64,000 nucleotides of DNA, from contig NC_092365.1 in assembly GCF_030848805.1 (NCBI RefSeq), positions 930,001 to 994,000 of the forward strand. Reading direction: 5' to 3'. The stretch comes from Temnothorax longispinosus (lineage: Eukaryota > Arthropoda > Insecta > Hymenoptera > Formicidae). The translations under genes and the position numbers were made by a program. Each line of letters opens with the position of its first letter. Positions within the stretch are counted from its first letter, which is position 1. Shown here one piece after another: positions 50,991-64,000 of this stretch. A model generated the notes under the pieces. The model saw only the letters and a program-made list of their open reading frames with translations. It was not told the origin of the DNA and ran no database searches.

Positions 50991-53900
50991 TATCACATTA
51001 TTTAACTCTGTTGTCCCCCGAATGACTGCGCGGAATGACGTTGATTGCAGCGATTATAATTTGTGACGTCTCTTATCACGGATCACGTTGCTTGCGAGAA
51101 TGCACTTCTCGATAAAAATTATTCGAATATTAGTTTCTCATTAATCTGATGAATATTTTCCAATTACACTCAATTACAATTGTTTCGTGCTACTCCAATT
51201 TTGCCTGCGGTTTCGTTGTCCGCGCGTCACTTTGTTTCCATTTGAAGTGTGATTATGGTAGAACAGTAGAGGAAATCACGGATGAAGGACCGTGGTGCAA
51301 AATGCAAAATGTAGTTCGTTATTCCTAGTATTTTCCGTTATTACCGTGGGGCTGCTGCCGTCATTTATTTATTTAACGCGCGTCACACGGATGCGCGCGA
51401 AGTATGTTAATTAGTATTACAAACAGCGTCACGCCCGAGTAATCACGAGAAATGGTCCGCGTGGTCCGCATCAGCCGGAGACGAACTCTTTGATAATAAT
51501 AATAATGCATAAATTTGTTCGCGGTTCTTTTAAACGCGCGTCAACGTCCCTATCTCCGAGCGATATCTTTTTCTCCGTACACTTTTTTTTGGTCGCCTTT
51601 TTAACGCCTCGATCTATCTCCGGCCGTTATCGGGGTACAGGCGTTGGTGGATGAAAGAGAAAAAATATACGGCTGCGAAGGGTGGCTGGTGGCGGCGACG
51701 TGAGTCTTTTTTTCCCTATAATAGTGATACGGACTGTTCTTCGCGACGAAGGTGGTCGCGAAGCCTTTTTTGCCCTGACTGTCGTTGCTGAAAGCACAAC
51801 AAAGGCAAATACGACGATCATTAGGAGTTAATTAATTTTTTTCTTCTGCCACCTTCAGGACTTTCTCGATTCCTTCTTTCTCGATAGTCACGCCGCCGCG
51901 CCGGTGCGGTGGTGCGACATAAAAATTACTTTCCTTTACCTCCCGGATGTCGGAAATAGATCGGAAAGTCGTTTTCTCTGAGTGTTTCGTGACAGCGAGA
52001 TCGGGTAGAAAAGCTGTTGATTGGATTACTGTAATCGCTTCTTGCGTAGAGCGGATAGACCGGTGATTAGTATCAATCGCACCGCATCATTTACCATTCG
52101 GAAATTCGGTATCTCTGTAACATAGTGGTTTGGCTAATGGACCAATTGTTTAGGTATAACATTGATAGGCACATATTGATTTTTGCGATTGTATCTGATG
52201 TAACTTCAAGTTATAATCTCTTCGAATTTAGTTCTAAAGAATTGATTTTTATTCAAAGAAAAAGATTTTTATTCAATCTATTAATAAAATTTAACGGTAT
52301 GTATAATGATATGAGCATTATGTGAAAGAATTCATCTCGCAATAATTAGACTGATGAGAATCTTCTTGAGATCCGCTCAAGATTCTCAGGCGCTCGGCTA
52401 ATGTCGTCAACGTTTCTGACGTGCAAAGCGTCAAAGCAGTCTGGAATCCGTTCGGGATTCTTCTTTTTTGTGAGATACCGCATTTCGTCTTGCGCGATGC
52501 TGTTAAATGGCATTTGCTGAGCGAGGGGAGCTAGCTGGAGCGATGTGAGTGTGTGGCGGCTAAGAGAACGAGCAAGTCTCTTACGAGGAGAAAGAGCGGT
52601 CTGACAAAGGAACACTCTGCTTTCTCCAGAGGGCGAGTTTCAGCCCTCTTTCGCGCGTATCGATCTTATTCGATTTTCACGTTCTCTTAGCTGGTCGTCC
52701 CGTTGCTTCGTTTCGACGAGACGATTCGCTGTGTGGCGTCCGATATTAATATCGACACTTGATACATCGCGCGGCGATTTCGGATGCCGGCTACGTGCCT
52801 CACATGTACCGAGTGACCCTTTAATATTCCGTCGACGTCGCCGCCATCGTATGCGAATTCGACTGGCGTTCGGCCGAAATTTCGTCGAAAAGTGTCCGCG
52901 ATAAACGCCGAACGTTTTCGGTTTCAAGCGGCCTCGTATACTGTCGAAAAGCTCAACGTTTTCCTCGCATTTATTTTTTACGCATACCTCCTTTTTTATT
53001 TGGACTTCAATACATTTGAACAAAGATAAATTAAATTTAAAGTAAATATTACATGAATTTGAGAAGAGATAAATAAGTGATAAGTTATTTTATAATTTAT
53101 TTTAATTCAATTTTTTGTCTTTGTTATATATACGAACAGTCTATATATAATTTCATATAAAGAAAATTTCTATTTTCGATTTATTTAAAAAATTTATATC
53201 CAGATTTTTCTTCGGCCAAAAGAGAAATGATCCAAAATTTTTAATCGTCCGAAAAAAATTTTAATCGTTAAAGAAAATGTGTTAAACTTCCAAGTTTTTG
53301 GTAAGATTCTCTTGACGTTTTTTCTTTTTATCAAGAACAAAGATTGCGTATCAAATTTTTAAATAAAGTTGGAAGACTCTCTCATAAGTTTGACCGACAT
53401 TTCAACATGGGAAAGATAGTCTTAATAAAAGGATAAAGGCCGGCCGGGGGAGAGACGCGAAATGAAATTCAGGACGCCGTGAACGTTCCGGAATATAAAT
53501 ATACTCGACGCGAGCTCTCGGATAATACATATATTATGACAGGTCCCGGCGCGCGTCCCCGGTATAAATCAAGATCCTGTTACTCTCGTGAGAGAAAAGC
53601 TGGACGAATAGCGGGAGGGGACTCTCCGTCGCCGGGCGAAAACGCTATCTCTCTTCGGAGACCGCGGGGTAGGTAGATAATGGCGTGGCATCTCGACGAA
53701 GAGCTTGCAGACGCGTACGAATGGTCAGCCGAAGAATGAGCTCCCGAAGTGCTCGGAAAATCGAAGCGATGTCCATGGCTTCGATTCTCTCGAGCGGCCG
53801 TTTCAAGACGAAAACTTGACGAGCACACAGCGTCATTTGTATTCTCGGTTCTTTTGCTTCTCAGTTTCCTAAAGGATCTGCAGGCTCGTCCGCGAGCTTG

Positions 53901-55142
53901 ATCCTTCATTTGAGATCGATCTATCTTAACCCGTCAAAAGACCGTCAAACAGTAAATGTCTAAGTGTCTAAACAAGGAATTGACTAGAAACGTATTTTTT
54001 TAATTTTAGCGACTTGGACAGATGCTACATAGCATTCAAATCTAAACTTTAAGAATATTCGCATACTGCATCGCGATAATTGATTCGTTATAAAGAAAGA
54101 CTATGCAAAGACATAAAAAATTTGTCACGACTTAAATTGTATTTAATCATAAATTTTCAACCAGACGCCATTCGATAATTTAACATTCGTAAACTTTCTT
54201 TTACATTCGTAAAAGGGAGATATCCTGTTAATAAAATGGTACCTATAATCCCGAGTCGTATCCATCGTGTCTGGCAGTTCAATTGTTATCAGTGTTATCA
54301 CGCGCACGCGCGATTATTATCTTTCGGAGCGTAACTTATCGTACAGTCGTCTGATAGTTAGCACGTTATCCCTCAGAGTAGATATACGTCTTAAGACCGT
54401 GTCGCGAAGAATATCTTGGGCCACACGTACGGCAATAAAGCCATCCTTTCAGGCTGTTTGATGGGGTACCGCGCTATTAAAAAATAAGAAAGGGGGAGAA
54501 AAAAATTGCCGGATGCTCGGAACGAGCACATTGGATGACGTCGTGTCCGCGAAGGTCGTGTCCTAAAATTCCTCAGGCACGACGCGGCATCTCGGTTTTT
54601 CGCGATTTTCGCGTTGGACAGCCCGAGGTGCGAGTCTCACGGGCTGCGTTTGCTCCTCGAGGCCAACAGCGTGATTTCTTTCGCTTTTTCGTACCGTTGC
54701 CCGCCGGCTTGCGTCTTTCTTTAAAGAATCAAGAAAAAGAAATCTCAGGTTCTCAAGAGAGGAGCCCAAGTGTCGCTGCTTTTCACAGCAAAGCGATTAA
54801 ACGTCATGTCTGGAACGTGAGATGTACCTCGGGGATGTTTCTTTGTCTATCAGATTAGAATACAGGTTAGTCGCGATAGTTTAGCAGATATATAGAGCGT
54901 TCAAGTACTTAAATTTCTAACGTACTCTCGATTTAAATCTCATACTACGGCACTTTGCATAACGTTCTCTGTTCTTATTTATTTTTAGATTTGTATGTGT
55001 ATCTATTATTCATGTGATAGAGAGATATTAAAATGAATTTTTTATCTCTAAATAGATATTCAAATTTCGTTATATTGCATTTTGCTGTACCGTGAATTTT
55101 ACATGAGAACTTTTTGTATTTATCACTTGCACGTACCAATTT

Positions 55143-55163
55143 TATATATATATATATATATAT
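55143..55163. repeat. (TA)n microsatellite
   Basis: An uninterrupted TA run of about 20 bases. Confidence 0.95.
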
Positions 55164-57054
55164 TAATATAATTACATATTTAAAGAAGAGAGATGGTTAA
55201 CAATATATATTTTATACATATTACAAATATTATTTACAGGAAAAATTATTTTAAACGCCCAGCATTTATAATGATATTTCACAAACTAAAGAATTTTAAT
55301 TTTTTAATCTCATCTTTCTATTTTTGTACTTCTGTTTTTAATCTCTTTCAAATTATGCATTTCTTATTTCCAAAATCAGCAGTAACATGAATATAGGCAC
55401 TTTGCTCTCGGCGTTAAAGCGACTCGCACGAGGGCCTATAGATGCTAATCAATAGGGACGGGAACTAATTAAACAATCGACTGCATCCGGCACTCGTATC
55501 GGCGCGTTAAGCAAACAGCGCGATTCGTTCACCGCGGAGCCAACTTTATGGCAAGCGAAGTTTCGAGTATGACGCTCGCCCCGGATAGAACTTGTCGATT
55601 AAAATTCCCAGTAGTCGCCGAGGAGTTAATCGAATATTCAGAAGCGCGTCACGGAGAGCATTCTCGTCGAACCTCGGCGGGAAAACTTTGGGTTTCGGGA
55701 GGAAAACTTTCGCCGCGACCGCCGTCGTCATCATCGAAAAGTGCGTGCCCGGGAATGGCGAAAGGGCGTCGCGACGCCACGACAGATGGCGAATTCTTTT
55801 CCGCTTCTCCTGGCAAAAAATTCCTCCTTGTTTCACCCGCTTATTATTACTCGTCCCTGCGATTAAGATGACTGAAATTATTCATAAAGAAAGGTCCGCC
55901 GCGTGAATGCCAAATCGCGGTCGCGAAAATTGGCTCCGACGATCCTTTGACGTTTAGCTTTATGCGCTGCGGAATTTATCAAAGAGGAACGCGACTTTTC
56001 AATAGCTCGTTAAATCTCCCGGACTAACTGTCGTTCCGTCTCGTTCCCGTTATTCTGCCTGTGCGATAACGCGATTATCAATTTTCGCGAGTTACAGACC
56101 GGCGGTTACGACTTCTTCCAACTTGTCCGTCGAACAATTAATAACGTTAATCGGCTTTGATAACTGTTTCTGGGTAAAGGGTCACGAAGTTCTTTGTACC
56201 ATTTTCGCAATTCGCTATTCTTCTATGCTGTCTGTTACTTCATTTATCAAACGTGCCACTGTTCGTTATTATAACGATGTAAGACAAGCAAATCATTAAC
56301 GATGCTTGTATAATTTTTTACAAAAATCTTCAAATTAAATTAGTGATCTGCTCGGATAGAAGAACAGGCGGAACATTATATTTGCTGCTTGTTTACCAAA
56401 AGTAATGTAATATACTGTCTAACAAATGGAGGAAGCTGTACTGCATGCGCAGTAAGGCGTGTGTAGACACGATGCGAATCTTGTTAGATGATAATCAACT
56501 CGTATAGGGAGAAGCAACAACTAGCTATGCCGATATGGTCACTTGGGCATTATCGTGCTTCGTGCGAGTAAATTTTACGGTTTGCTCTTGCGGTCCAGCG
56601 TGAGTGGTGTTCATAATGCGATCTACCGCCCTTGTTTGCTCAACTTTTGCGACGTCCAAGATAGGATGCATTGTTTCGTATATCCTTGTCCTTCCCCAAA
56701 CGGGTTTTAGAATAAAATATTCTTCTCGATTGGTTTTTGATCATTTTTTAATAGATCATAGCATAATATACTTTAAAAACTACTGGGAGAAGTACTTTCG
56801 TCCTATAAAAGAACCATTTTTTGGATTATTTATTAAACTGTTATTTATTTGTGTGAAATTATGTAAGTGAAAATGATCTCTGAAAAGAATTTAGGAAACA
56901 ATAATAAAAAGCCAGTGAATATACGATGGCACTTCAGTTAAATTAATCAACTCTATCCAAGAAATTTTTATGGGCAGTTTCGCACTTTACGACGCAATTA
57001 ATAGCACGTATAGAGTTTATCGCAATTCAGAGTTACAGTCTCTTGTCACAATAT

Positions 57055-57069
57055 AAAAAAAAAAAAAAA
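57055..57069. repeat. Poly(A) run
   Basis: Fifteen A in a row. No retrogene or LINE body was recognised upstream of it. Confidence 0.9.
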
Positions 57070-60000
57070 TAATGGACTCGCTCCAACTTTCGGTTCACGA
57101 ATGTCGCTCTAAGCGGCGTCGTTATTCTTTCCTCGAGAGAAGAAGGAGACGCGCAATTTTTCTCTCGGCGTATTATCGCACCCTGTCGAGGTCTTATCAT
57201 TGTAATGTCGCGATTTGAGGGAGGCCACTTTTTGCGAAATTATGAAGGTGAGACGCGAATCGTAAATAAGATTTGTCGTCGCGCGTCACAGTCGGCGCGT
57301 ATCGTCATTCAAGCGAAGTCAGTCGACCGCGCACGTGGAGAGGGAGTAAATAATATCCTGCGTGAAATTACGGTGTTTCGGAACGACTCGCGAGTGCTTG
57401 CGGGAAGCAGCTTTTATGGACAGTTTTGAGTTTAACGGTGCCCGCGGACTCACAGCCAAATGGCTGACCCACACCCGTATCCACTTACGGTTGGAATGCC
57501 GCTAGACGCGGAGCTTTGTAGCTTCCCACGTTCCACCCTCGTCTCGACCCTATTATGGTAATAACGCAACGAGTCCGGGGGTGTACTTGAGCGGAGCGCG
57601 AGTACACGTCCGGGAAATAATCCGTGACGGAAGCTGGGATAAAGACTTTCCGAGATGTCTGCTTTGGTTTTTCTCTCCGCAGCGAACCGCTGCGCCGCAC
57701 TTTTTACGGATGGTAACGGCGAGCGTATTGGGAAACACGGAATGTTTGGCGAACGCATCGCGTGTCGAGGAATCGATTTGGCTCGTATTCGTGGCTTTTA
57801 TTGTTCCACGATAGGGTTCGTGATTGAAAAATTGAACGGACACGATAGAGATATGTTTTTTTAACGTTTTTATTTTATACATATTTAAAATACAAAGAAA
57901 GGAAACGCAGATGAGAGTAAAATTAATATACGAGTGAATGGGATTCGAATTAATTGCGCAATGATAATTTTAACACTATTGCGGTATACTTAATTAAACC
58001 CTTTTAAGTAAAATTTTCTACTAAAATAAATGTCTACTACATTCTAATAAAAAATAGTAGACATTGGTCAATAATGATATTTGATTCAATCGCTATATTT
58101 TTTCCAGGACGGGAATTTCTCACTCTAACTTGATTCATCTTTTGATCCCAATCACTTTTATACTATGTACAGTGTACACATATTTTCGAAAAAGTCGTTT
58201 TGTACCTAGTTGGCTATCACTCGAATGATCGAACGATCGTTCATTTTGTTATGGTTTTTTGTTTTATTCCAACAATTTGATTGGGGATAGAGGAAATTTA
58301 GCATGATTGAAATTCATTCAAACCACTTAAGTGAACAATGGCACAAGTGCCTTTGTACTCGCCGTCGCTTGTCGAATAAACGTAACGTATATTCAATGCA
58401 CTTTGACGATGGAATTTATGTTGTCGCATGTTCCGAAATTAATTCGGTCGAAAATTTTATAAATGTCAAGTATCCCGGTAGTAATGACAGTGACGGACTG
58501 CTCTCGATAATCGATTATTTAAATTGATTTAGAAGCTAAATATGCGTACTGTAATTTTATAATAAGGCCATCATAATATACAATTGATCGATTATTCGTT
58601 TGTTTTATATAGAATGCGCTTGTTATTATTTTTAACATAATGACAGCTATATCTACGTAATGTTTATAGTTCTTAGCAAATTGGCACAAATCTTTCAACA
58701 GCAACATAACAGAGATTCTTCTGCATTGTGCTGCGGCAACTTCTACATTCCTTCTGCAAAGAATCCGCAACAATCGATACATCTCGGCTTCAAATTTATT
58801 GATGCGTAGTCTTTACGAGAATGGAGATACGAGCGAACTTATTTTAACGATTGCTTGGGCATTTCTGCCTTCCGACAGGGTATTTCGATTTTGCGAGAAT
58901 ATATCTTCAAAGGAGCTTATTTGAATCTAGCAATTCGCAATGGAATGGATAATCTGTTTTTAAAGTCGAAACGAGAAGAATCGAAGAGAAATGTTTGAAT
59001 CTTAAACCGGACATGACGACTCCGATTACTTGATGGAAAATCCAATGTTGTAAATTGTGGCATCACGTCAATAAGCATTCTAGTAGGTTAAAAATAAGTT
59101 ATTTAGCGAAATTTTTATAGTGATAGAATCGTAGTACATGGTACATGTAGCAGTCGAGCATAAGAGATAAACATAAGATTCGCGATTACTTGGATCTTTT
59201 AAAGACGTAATGTAAAATCGTGATTTTTCCTTTGTATCGCTATCTGCCGTCGTTGATGCTAATTGTCCACTTGCCTCCTCGTTCGTGCTTCGGCGAGCGT
59301 TAAATCCGGCGGTTTGCAGGCAGAGCCGGAGCCCGGCCGCGCGGAAGGAATCCGTTCGCGGGCTGTCACGGCCAAGCGGCAATAATCCCGGCGGATTTCG
59401 AGTGTAATGATGAAGTTTCGTTTACGGATCCGCGGGGAACTTCGTCGTGAGCCGGCCGGCGAAAGTTTCGCGCGTTTTAAGTTCGTCCAACCGCTTGGAC
59501 GTGCACGGTCGGCCGGGAGGAAGAGGATGCGCCACGGCCGAGCAGGCCGCGTTGAACGCGCGGCTCCGCGCTTGGAAATTAAAGTAAAACAGAGGCGAGG
59601 AACGGAGTAAGCGAATTGTTCGCAACGTTGAGACACTCGCGCCGAGATCCGAGATCGCTGCCGCCCGAAGTAAATCACGACGGGACAAATACGGGACAAG
59701 TACGATTAAATAAAGCTTATATATGTACAACGGCATCCGTGACGCTATTTAATTTCTTCGTTGCGTTTTAACCCGTTGAACACTAGCAAATTCAAGAGAC
59801 TCGTGCATCGAACGCAAAAACTTTACTATTTTTACAGATCCAGCAACGTAATTTAAATTTACGGTGTTTTGAATTTAACTTCAGAATGAGTTAATTACAC
59901 ACTCGTGTCTGATTTGTAATTCAATTTTCATATATGTGATTGTTTATTATGTATTACAAAACATTAATGTCCAAAGTGCGATAACGATGTAGACTGCAGT

Positions 60001-63000
60001 ATTCAAACTTTCGTAAGAAAAGATCAATAACTGATAAGCGAGAGAAAGATACTGACAATTTTAGAATACTCTTAAATATTTTGCATTTCCATGCTAACGT
60101 GACAACGAAATTTTTTTCGAGCAGACAACATTCGATCAACGCGTACGATTGTAAAAGGCCATTGTTTGGAAATTTTTTCGGAAGGTTGCCAGGTTGGTCC
60201 AACAAATAGTCTCAATAAAACAAACGGTAAAACAAACGGTGAATACCGTGAGGTGTCCTACGAGCACGCGCGACGATGGGCGAAGCCGCAGTGTAATTTC
60301 AGGTTTCAGGGTTACTCGTCGGTCGTGCATTCGTTAAAACAAGTTCGACCGTAACTCTTCGTCGTAAAAGGGAAGGTCGTTGGACAAGTTTGATAACGAG
60401 ATCCTGCGGAATCACGGGTGACGAAAGATTTACGAGGCAGCGCGTGTTCGGCTATGCCAGACCACGGAGAAACCTGACGTAAATTCAGGCATCGCGCGGG
60501 CACATCACGTAGAAGTGCTTAAAGGACCAACGACGCCCCTTCGGTTTGGATTCGGACGCGATTTGATTATTTTGGTGTTGTCCCATCTCGAATCTTCGAC
60601 TTGTTCATGACGCGGACGAGGTCCACGCTTCGACGATTAACGGTGAAAATCGTTCGATCGGCTCTCACGATGACTCGATAGAATTTTGCGACACGGGGCG
60701 CCAGCACGGTATTCGATTTGTATGCAGGATAAAAATAAAACAAAAGTAATGTAAAGCGTATAAAATTAAATTTATACCGTTAGAGCATGCTAACCTCGTA
60801 AACGCGGAAAATCGGTTTTAAATTCTGTTTCTCAATCATACTTTTATTGTTTCATTCGCATGCATAATTACTATGCCCTGGAAATTGTTAAGCTTCACAA
60901 ATTCGCTTTTTCCGTGAATAAAATACGTACACGAGAGAATTTGTTTATTAATGGAATAGTAATGTATTTTCGGAATTTACCGTATGTGGATTTCAAAACA
61001 TCGAGGAATTTTTTATTCGTGCAGTATAAAAAATTTCTCATCGTTGAAATCTCGTTTTGTAAATTGGTTTCTAAAGATTAAGGATGCACATCAATGAATT
61101 TATGAAATAATTCGGCATTAAAGCTATATAGTGCGACAGTGTTTTACATTATTTGTAATCTTCGAAGTGAAATTACGGCCGATAGTCGCTGGACGTTCTT
61201 CTGAAATGAAAAGCGGGATCGCATCGATTTTGAGAGCACGCGAACGCGTGATGAGGGATCGCAGGGTAAACAGCGCACACGTGAACGAAATAAAAACATT
61301 ACTTGACGAATCGAACGAGTATCGCCGGATCGAGTACCGGGCGAGCGGGATATTAACTCCCGCGGACGCGCCGCGTGCAATACTACGGATTAATAATTGC
61401 CCGCGCTCGGGAAACAGGTGGGCATTGTGTTTAAAAGTTTACAAAAACTGTTCGCCGGGTTCTTTTTTTTTCCTACGGGCGCGAAAATATACGGAAAAAC
61501 GTGCGGCACACTCGCACATGCACGTGTAACACGTACACACATGTCGCGCGAGCGAGTGCCGCGCCGACCGCGATCCGGTTTGCACGTTGACACGATGTGT
61601 AATTTCATTATCTTCTTCCGCCTTGGATCTCTCATGCGGCACGGAAAATTTCGAATTGGTTTCCGCTCTCTTTCGCGGCAAATTCCGCGCCGAGCGACAC
61701 ACTGAAAGGAGAAATTTAATGAATTTTCTGGAGAGCGGGAAAGTGTTGGCGAAACCGCGGGAATTGGCATTTTATGTCCGCCCCCTATCTTCGCGGCGAT
61801 AATTATCCATTTTCACACTTCTTTCTCAAATTATTGAGCTTATAGTGAAATAGGTGTAAAGTGTTTAATCGTGGATCAAATTTAGAAAGGTTTAGATCCG
61901 TTACATTTGCGTTTCTGCTGAAAAATTCGGCTGAAACTAGACTTGAGACATGATGCAACTTAATAAATAATGTATCTTAAAAATCAATTTAATGTACTTA
62001 ATATTACATTTACTATGTATATATAATCATGATTTTATTGAAAAAATATTTATATGATTATTTTTTCAAATAAAATTTTAGTCACGACTATAAATACGAG
62101 CCTCATTTTCAGTCGTAAACCATTGCTTTGGAAACGATATAAACCTATTATCGTATTCGATCGTCTTTTATATTCCACGAATACTGCACTTAGTTTTTAT
62201 CGCTCTTTGAACAATTTCTGATTCTTTGACGTATAATGCTATCACACTGATCGACTTGAAATAAAATCACGAACAATTTTGTCGACGGTAAGCTTAATCT
62301 CGCTTTTTTGAGAGAGTTGTTATTTAAGCCCGCGATAAAAAATCTAACTGTGAACGAGTGACAATCGAACGGAAACGGATTTGTCGCGGTTTTATTACAT
62401 CGTGATCGCACGGTGGGATATTTTGTATATTTGCGAAGTAATAGCGAGCGAATTGTTGCGAAGACGAGAATTTAATAATGCGCACGGTGCCTAGACCGCT
62501 TAAAAACAACGTCGCGTTGCTCCCGCGCCGCGGAAATATTTTGTAACTTAACGGAAAAAGCTTGTCACTTTTTCTTCCGTTTCCGTCGAATCGAATGCGA
62601 GTGCAATGTGGAACGTTCGATCATACCGTCGATTGGCCGTAATTCCTCGTGGCGGAGAAGGGAGATTCTCTACTTTATCTTTTTTATTGGAATTCCCGCG
62701 TTCATCTAAACTACTTTTTCGTGCTTTTACCCCACGCAGGATATTAATCTTGCGGAGTAATTCTGAAAAGTATTCTATTTTATCGTACCAATATGTAATC
62801 ACATGATTCTGTTAATGGATTTCCAAACCATAGATATCGTTACCTTATTTATGATTGTCTTGTACTTACATTTAATCACCATCTTTATGGTGGCAGAAAA
62901 CTCGAGTAAGGAAGGTAAAAGGTTCTCTTATGTATAACATTGTTATATGTCTAGCGCGACGATTTCCAATCATCGCACCGAGATCTGCACCTGCCAGTTT

Positions 63001-64000
63001 GTACTGGATATTTTCATATTGTTTCAACTGGATATTTCCATTTTATTTACTGAAAAGTACGCTGTAATATCGAATACTAGTTCCACTCACGCACTTCAAT
63101 GATGTGTCGGCTATAAATATTCCCCGTTTTTTTTAGGAACCAGAATTGTTGTACAGAACTTTGTTGACGTAAGATTGCGAAAGATTAATTGCATCGCCGG
63201 CGGTGCTTTACGTCGTCGGTCGTCACAGACTATGGTTTCCGCGCTTTATCGCGAGTTTCCCATTTACACACGCGAGGATGGACTCGTTTTGCGTGCCGCC
63301 GCGCTGTGCTGACGAGTTACGCTCTGCCGTTACGTAAAGTTCCATGTTAACGTATTTATGGTACGACCAAACGTGATTTAACGCATGCGAGGTGTGCAAC
63401 CGTGACGCAGCTCGCGATGGCATAGAAATTTTTATTAGCAACCATGTTGGCGATATTTAATTCAACACTCGTTCCACCCTGTTTGCTCGTTCTTGTGGTC
63501 TTTGTAGGCAAAAATGGTGAGACAAAGAAGAACAAGAGAGTACGTTTTATATTTGTCTTCTCTTTTCATTGTTAATCACTGTTACTATCGGAATTCGTTT
63601 TTTTCCGGTTTTTACTTCGCTAGAATGTTAAAGCTACCTCTTTTACGAGAAGCGAAGAATAAATATTTTTCTAAAAAACTTTTTTACGTATATTTTAATA
63701 TGATTTTTTTTCTCGCGTATCATAATTCTTCAAACTCACATAATTCAAACAAGACGTTGTTTCGTGCGGATGAACAAAATTAACTTGTTCGGAGGAGATT
63801 CGCCGACGGTTGTAAATATGAAACTTACCGATCCTGGGTCGTTAGGAGCGACGTGATCCATTCATTCCCATAGCTCACATGAATAAGAAGAGGAGCAGAT
63901 CGATAAGAGTTTGCGTGGGAAGGGCCTTTTACTACTTTGACACGTAAATAATGACGCGCCGTGGAGCGAATCCACCACGTTCGCTGGGATTCTGTCATTT

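Larger units (their letters stand above)
50991..64000. other. No gene recognised
   Basis: AT-rich DNA alternates with CpG-rich patches near 53420-53900, 54530-54720, 55540-55860, 57170-57720, 59280-59660 and 61180-61800. Frames within these patches resemble no known protein. An M-box-like TCATGTGA lies at 55010-55017. Simple repeats are listed separately. The region may be intergenic or an intron of a gene whose exons lie outside the window. Confidence 0.5.

Overview
The window looks like a stretch of an insect nuclear genome, most likely a hymenopteran and plausibly an ant. It has long AT-rich introns, scattered CpG-rich patches with frequent CG dinucleotides, and GT-AG splice sites. Its one recognisable gene is the insect orthologue of the MITF/TFEB/TFE3 family of bHLH-leucine-zipper transcription factors, the master regulators of lysosome and autophagy genes. 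The species cannot be fixed from the sequence. I found no rRNA, tRNA, CRISPR, operon or prokaryotic feature.

Layout. Positions 1 to about 3.8 kb hold AT-rich DNA and two CpG-rich blocks (890-1500 and 2660-3085) that look like promoter or 5'UTR DNA. At 3816-3885 an E-box, an initiator-like TCAGTT, a short leader, a 12-codon ORF and a strong 5' splice site lie together. I read this as a candidate alternative first exon of Mitf, similar in concept to the short MITF-M form. A 13 kb intron follows. It carries a CLEAR-like TCACGTGA site, a duplicated ~48 bp element, a ~126 bp fold-back hairpin, a 27 bp palindrome, a Helitron-like relic and an uncertain 219-codon ORF. The four securely called Mitf coding exons are 17052-17241 (acidic segment and start of the basic region), 22724-22799 (basic region and helix 1), 29233-29509 (loop, helix 2 and zipper) and 33821-34063 (C-terminal tail and stop). 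Their reading phases match at every junction, giving 261 residues. The long N-terminal part of the family (Rag-GTPase and mTORC1-regulated region) is not visible and presumably lies upstream of position 1.

From about 34.6 kb to 64 kb I see no exon I can assign to a known protein. This stretch holds simple repeats, CpG-rich patches, a second copy of a TTAA-bounded dispersed repeat (the first copy is in Mitf intron 2), and one spot (42399-42532) where a 3' and a 5' splice site are fused next to a TATA-like box and a further strong donor.

The strongest candidates for something undescribed are the possible internal Mitf promoter and short isoform, a 47-codon open extension directly upstream of the last exon (possible alternative C-terminus), the intronic hairpin, and the insect-type expansion of the bHLH loop.
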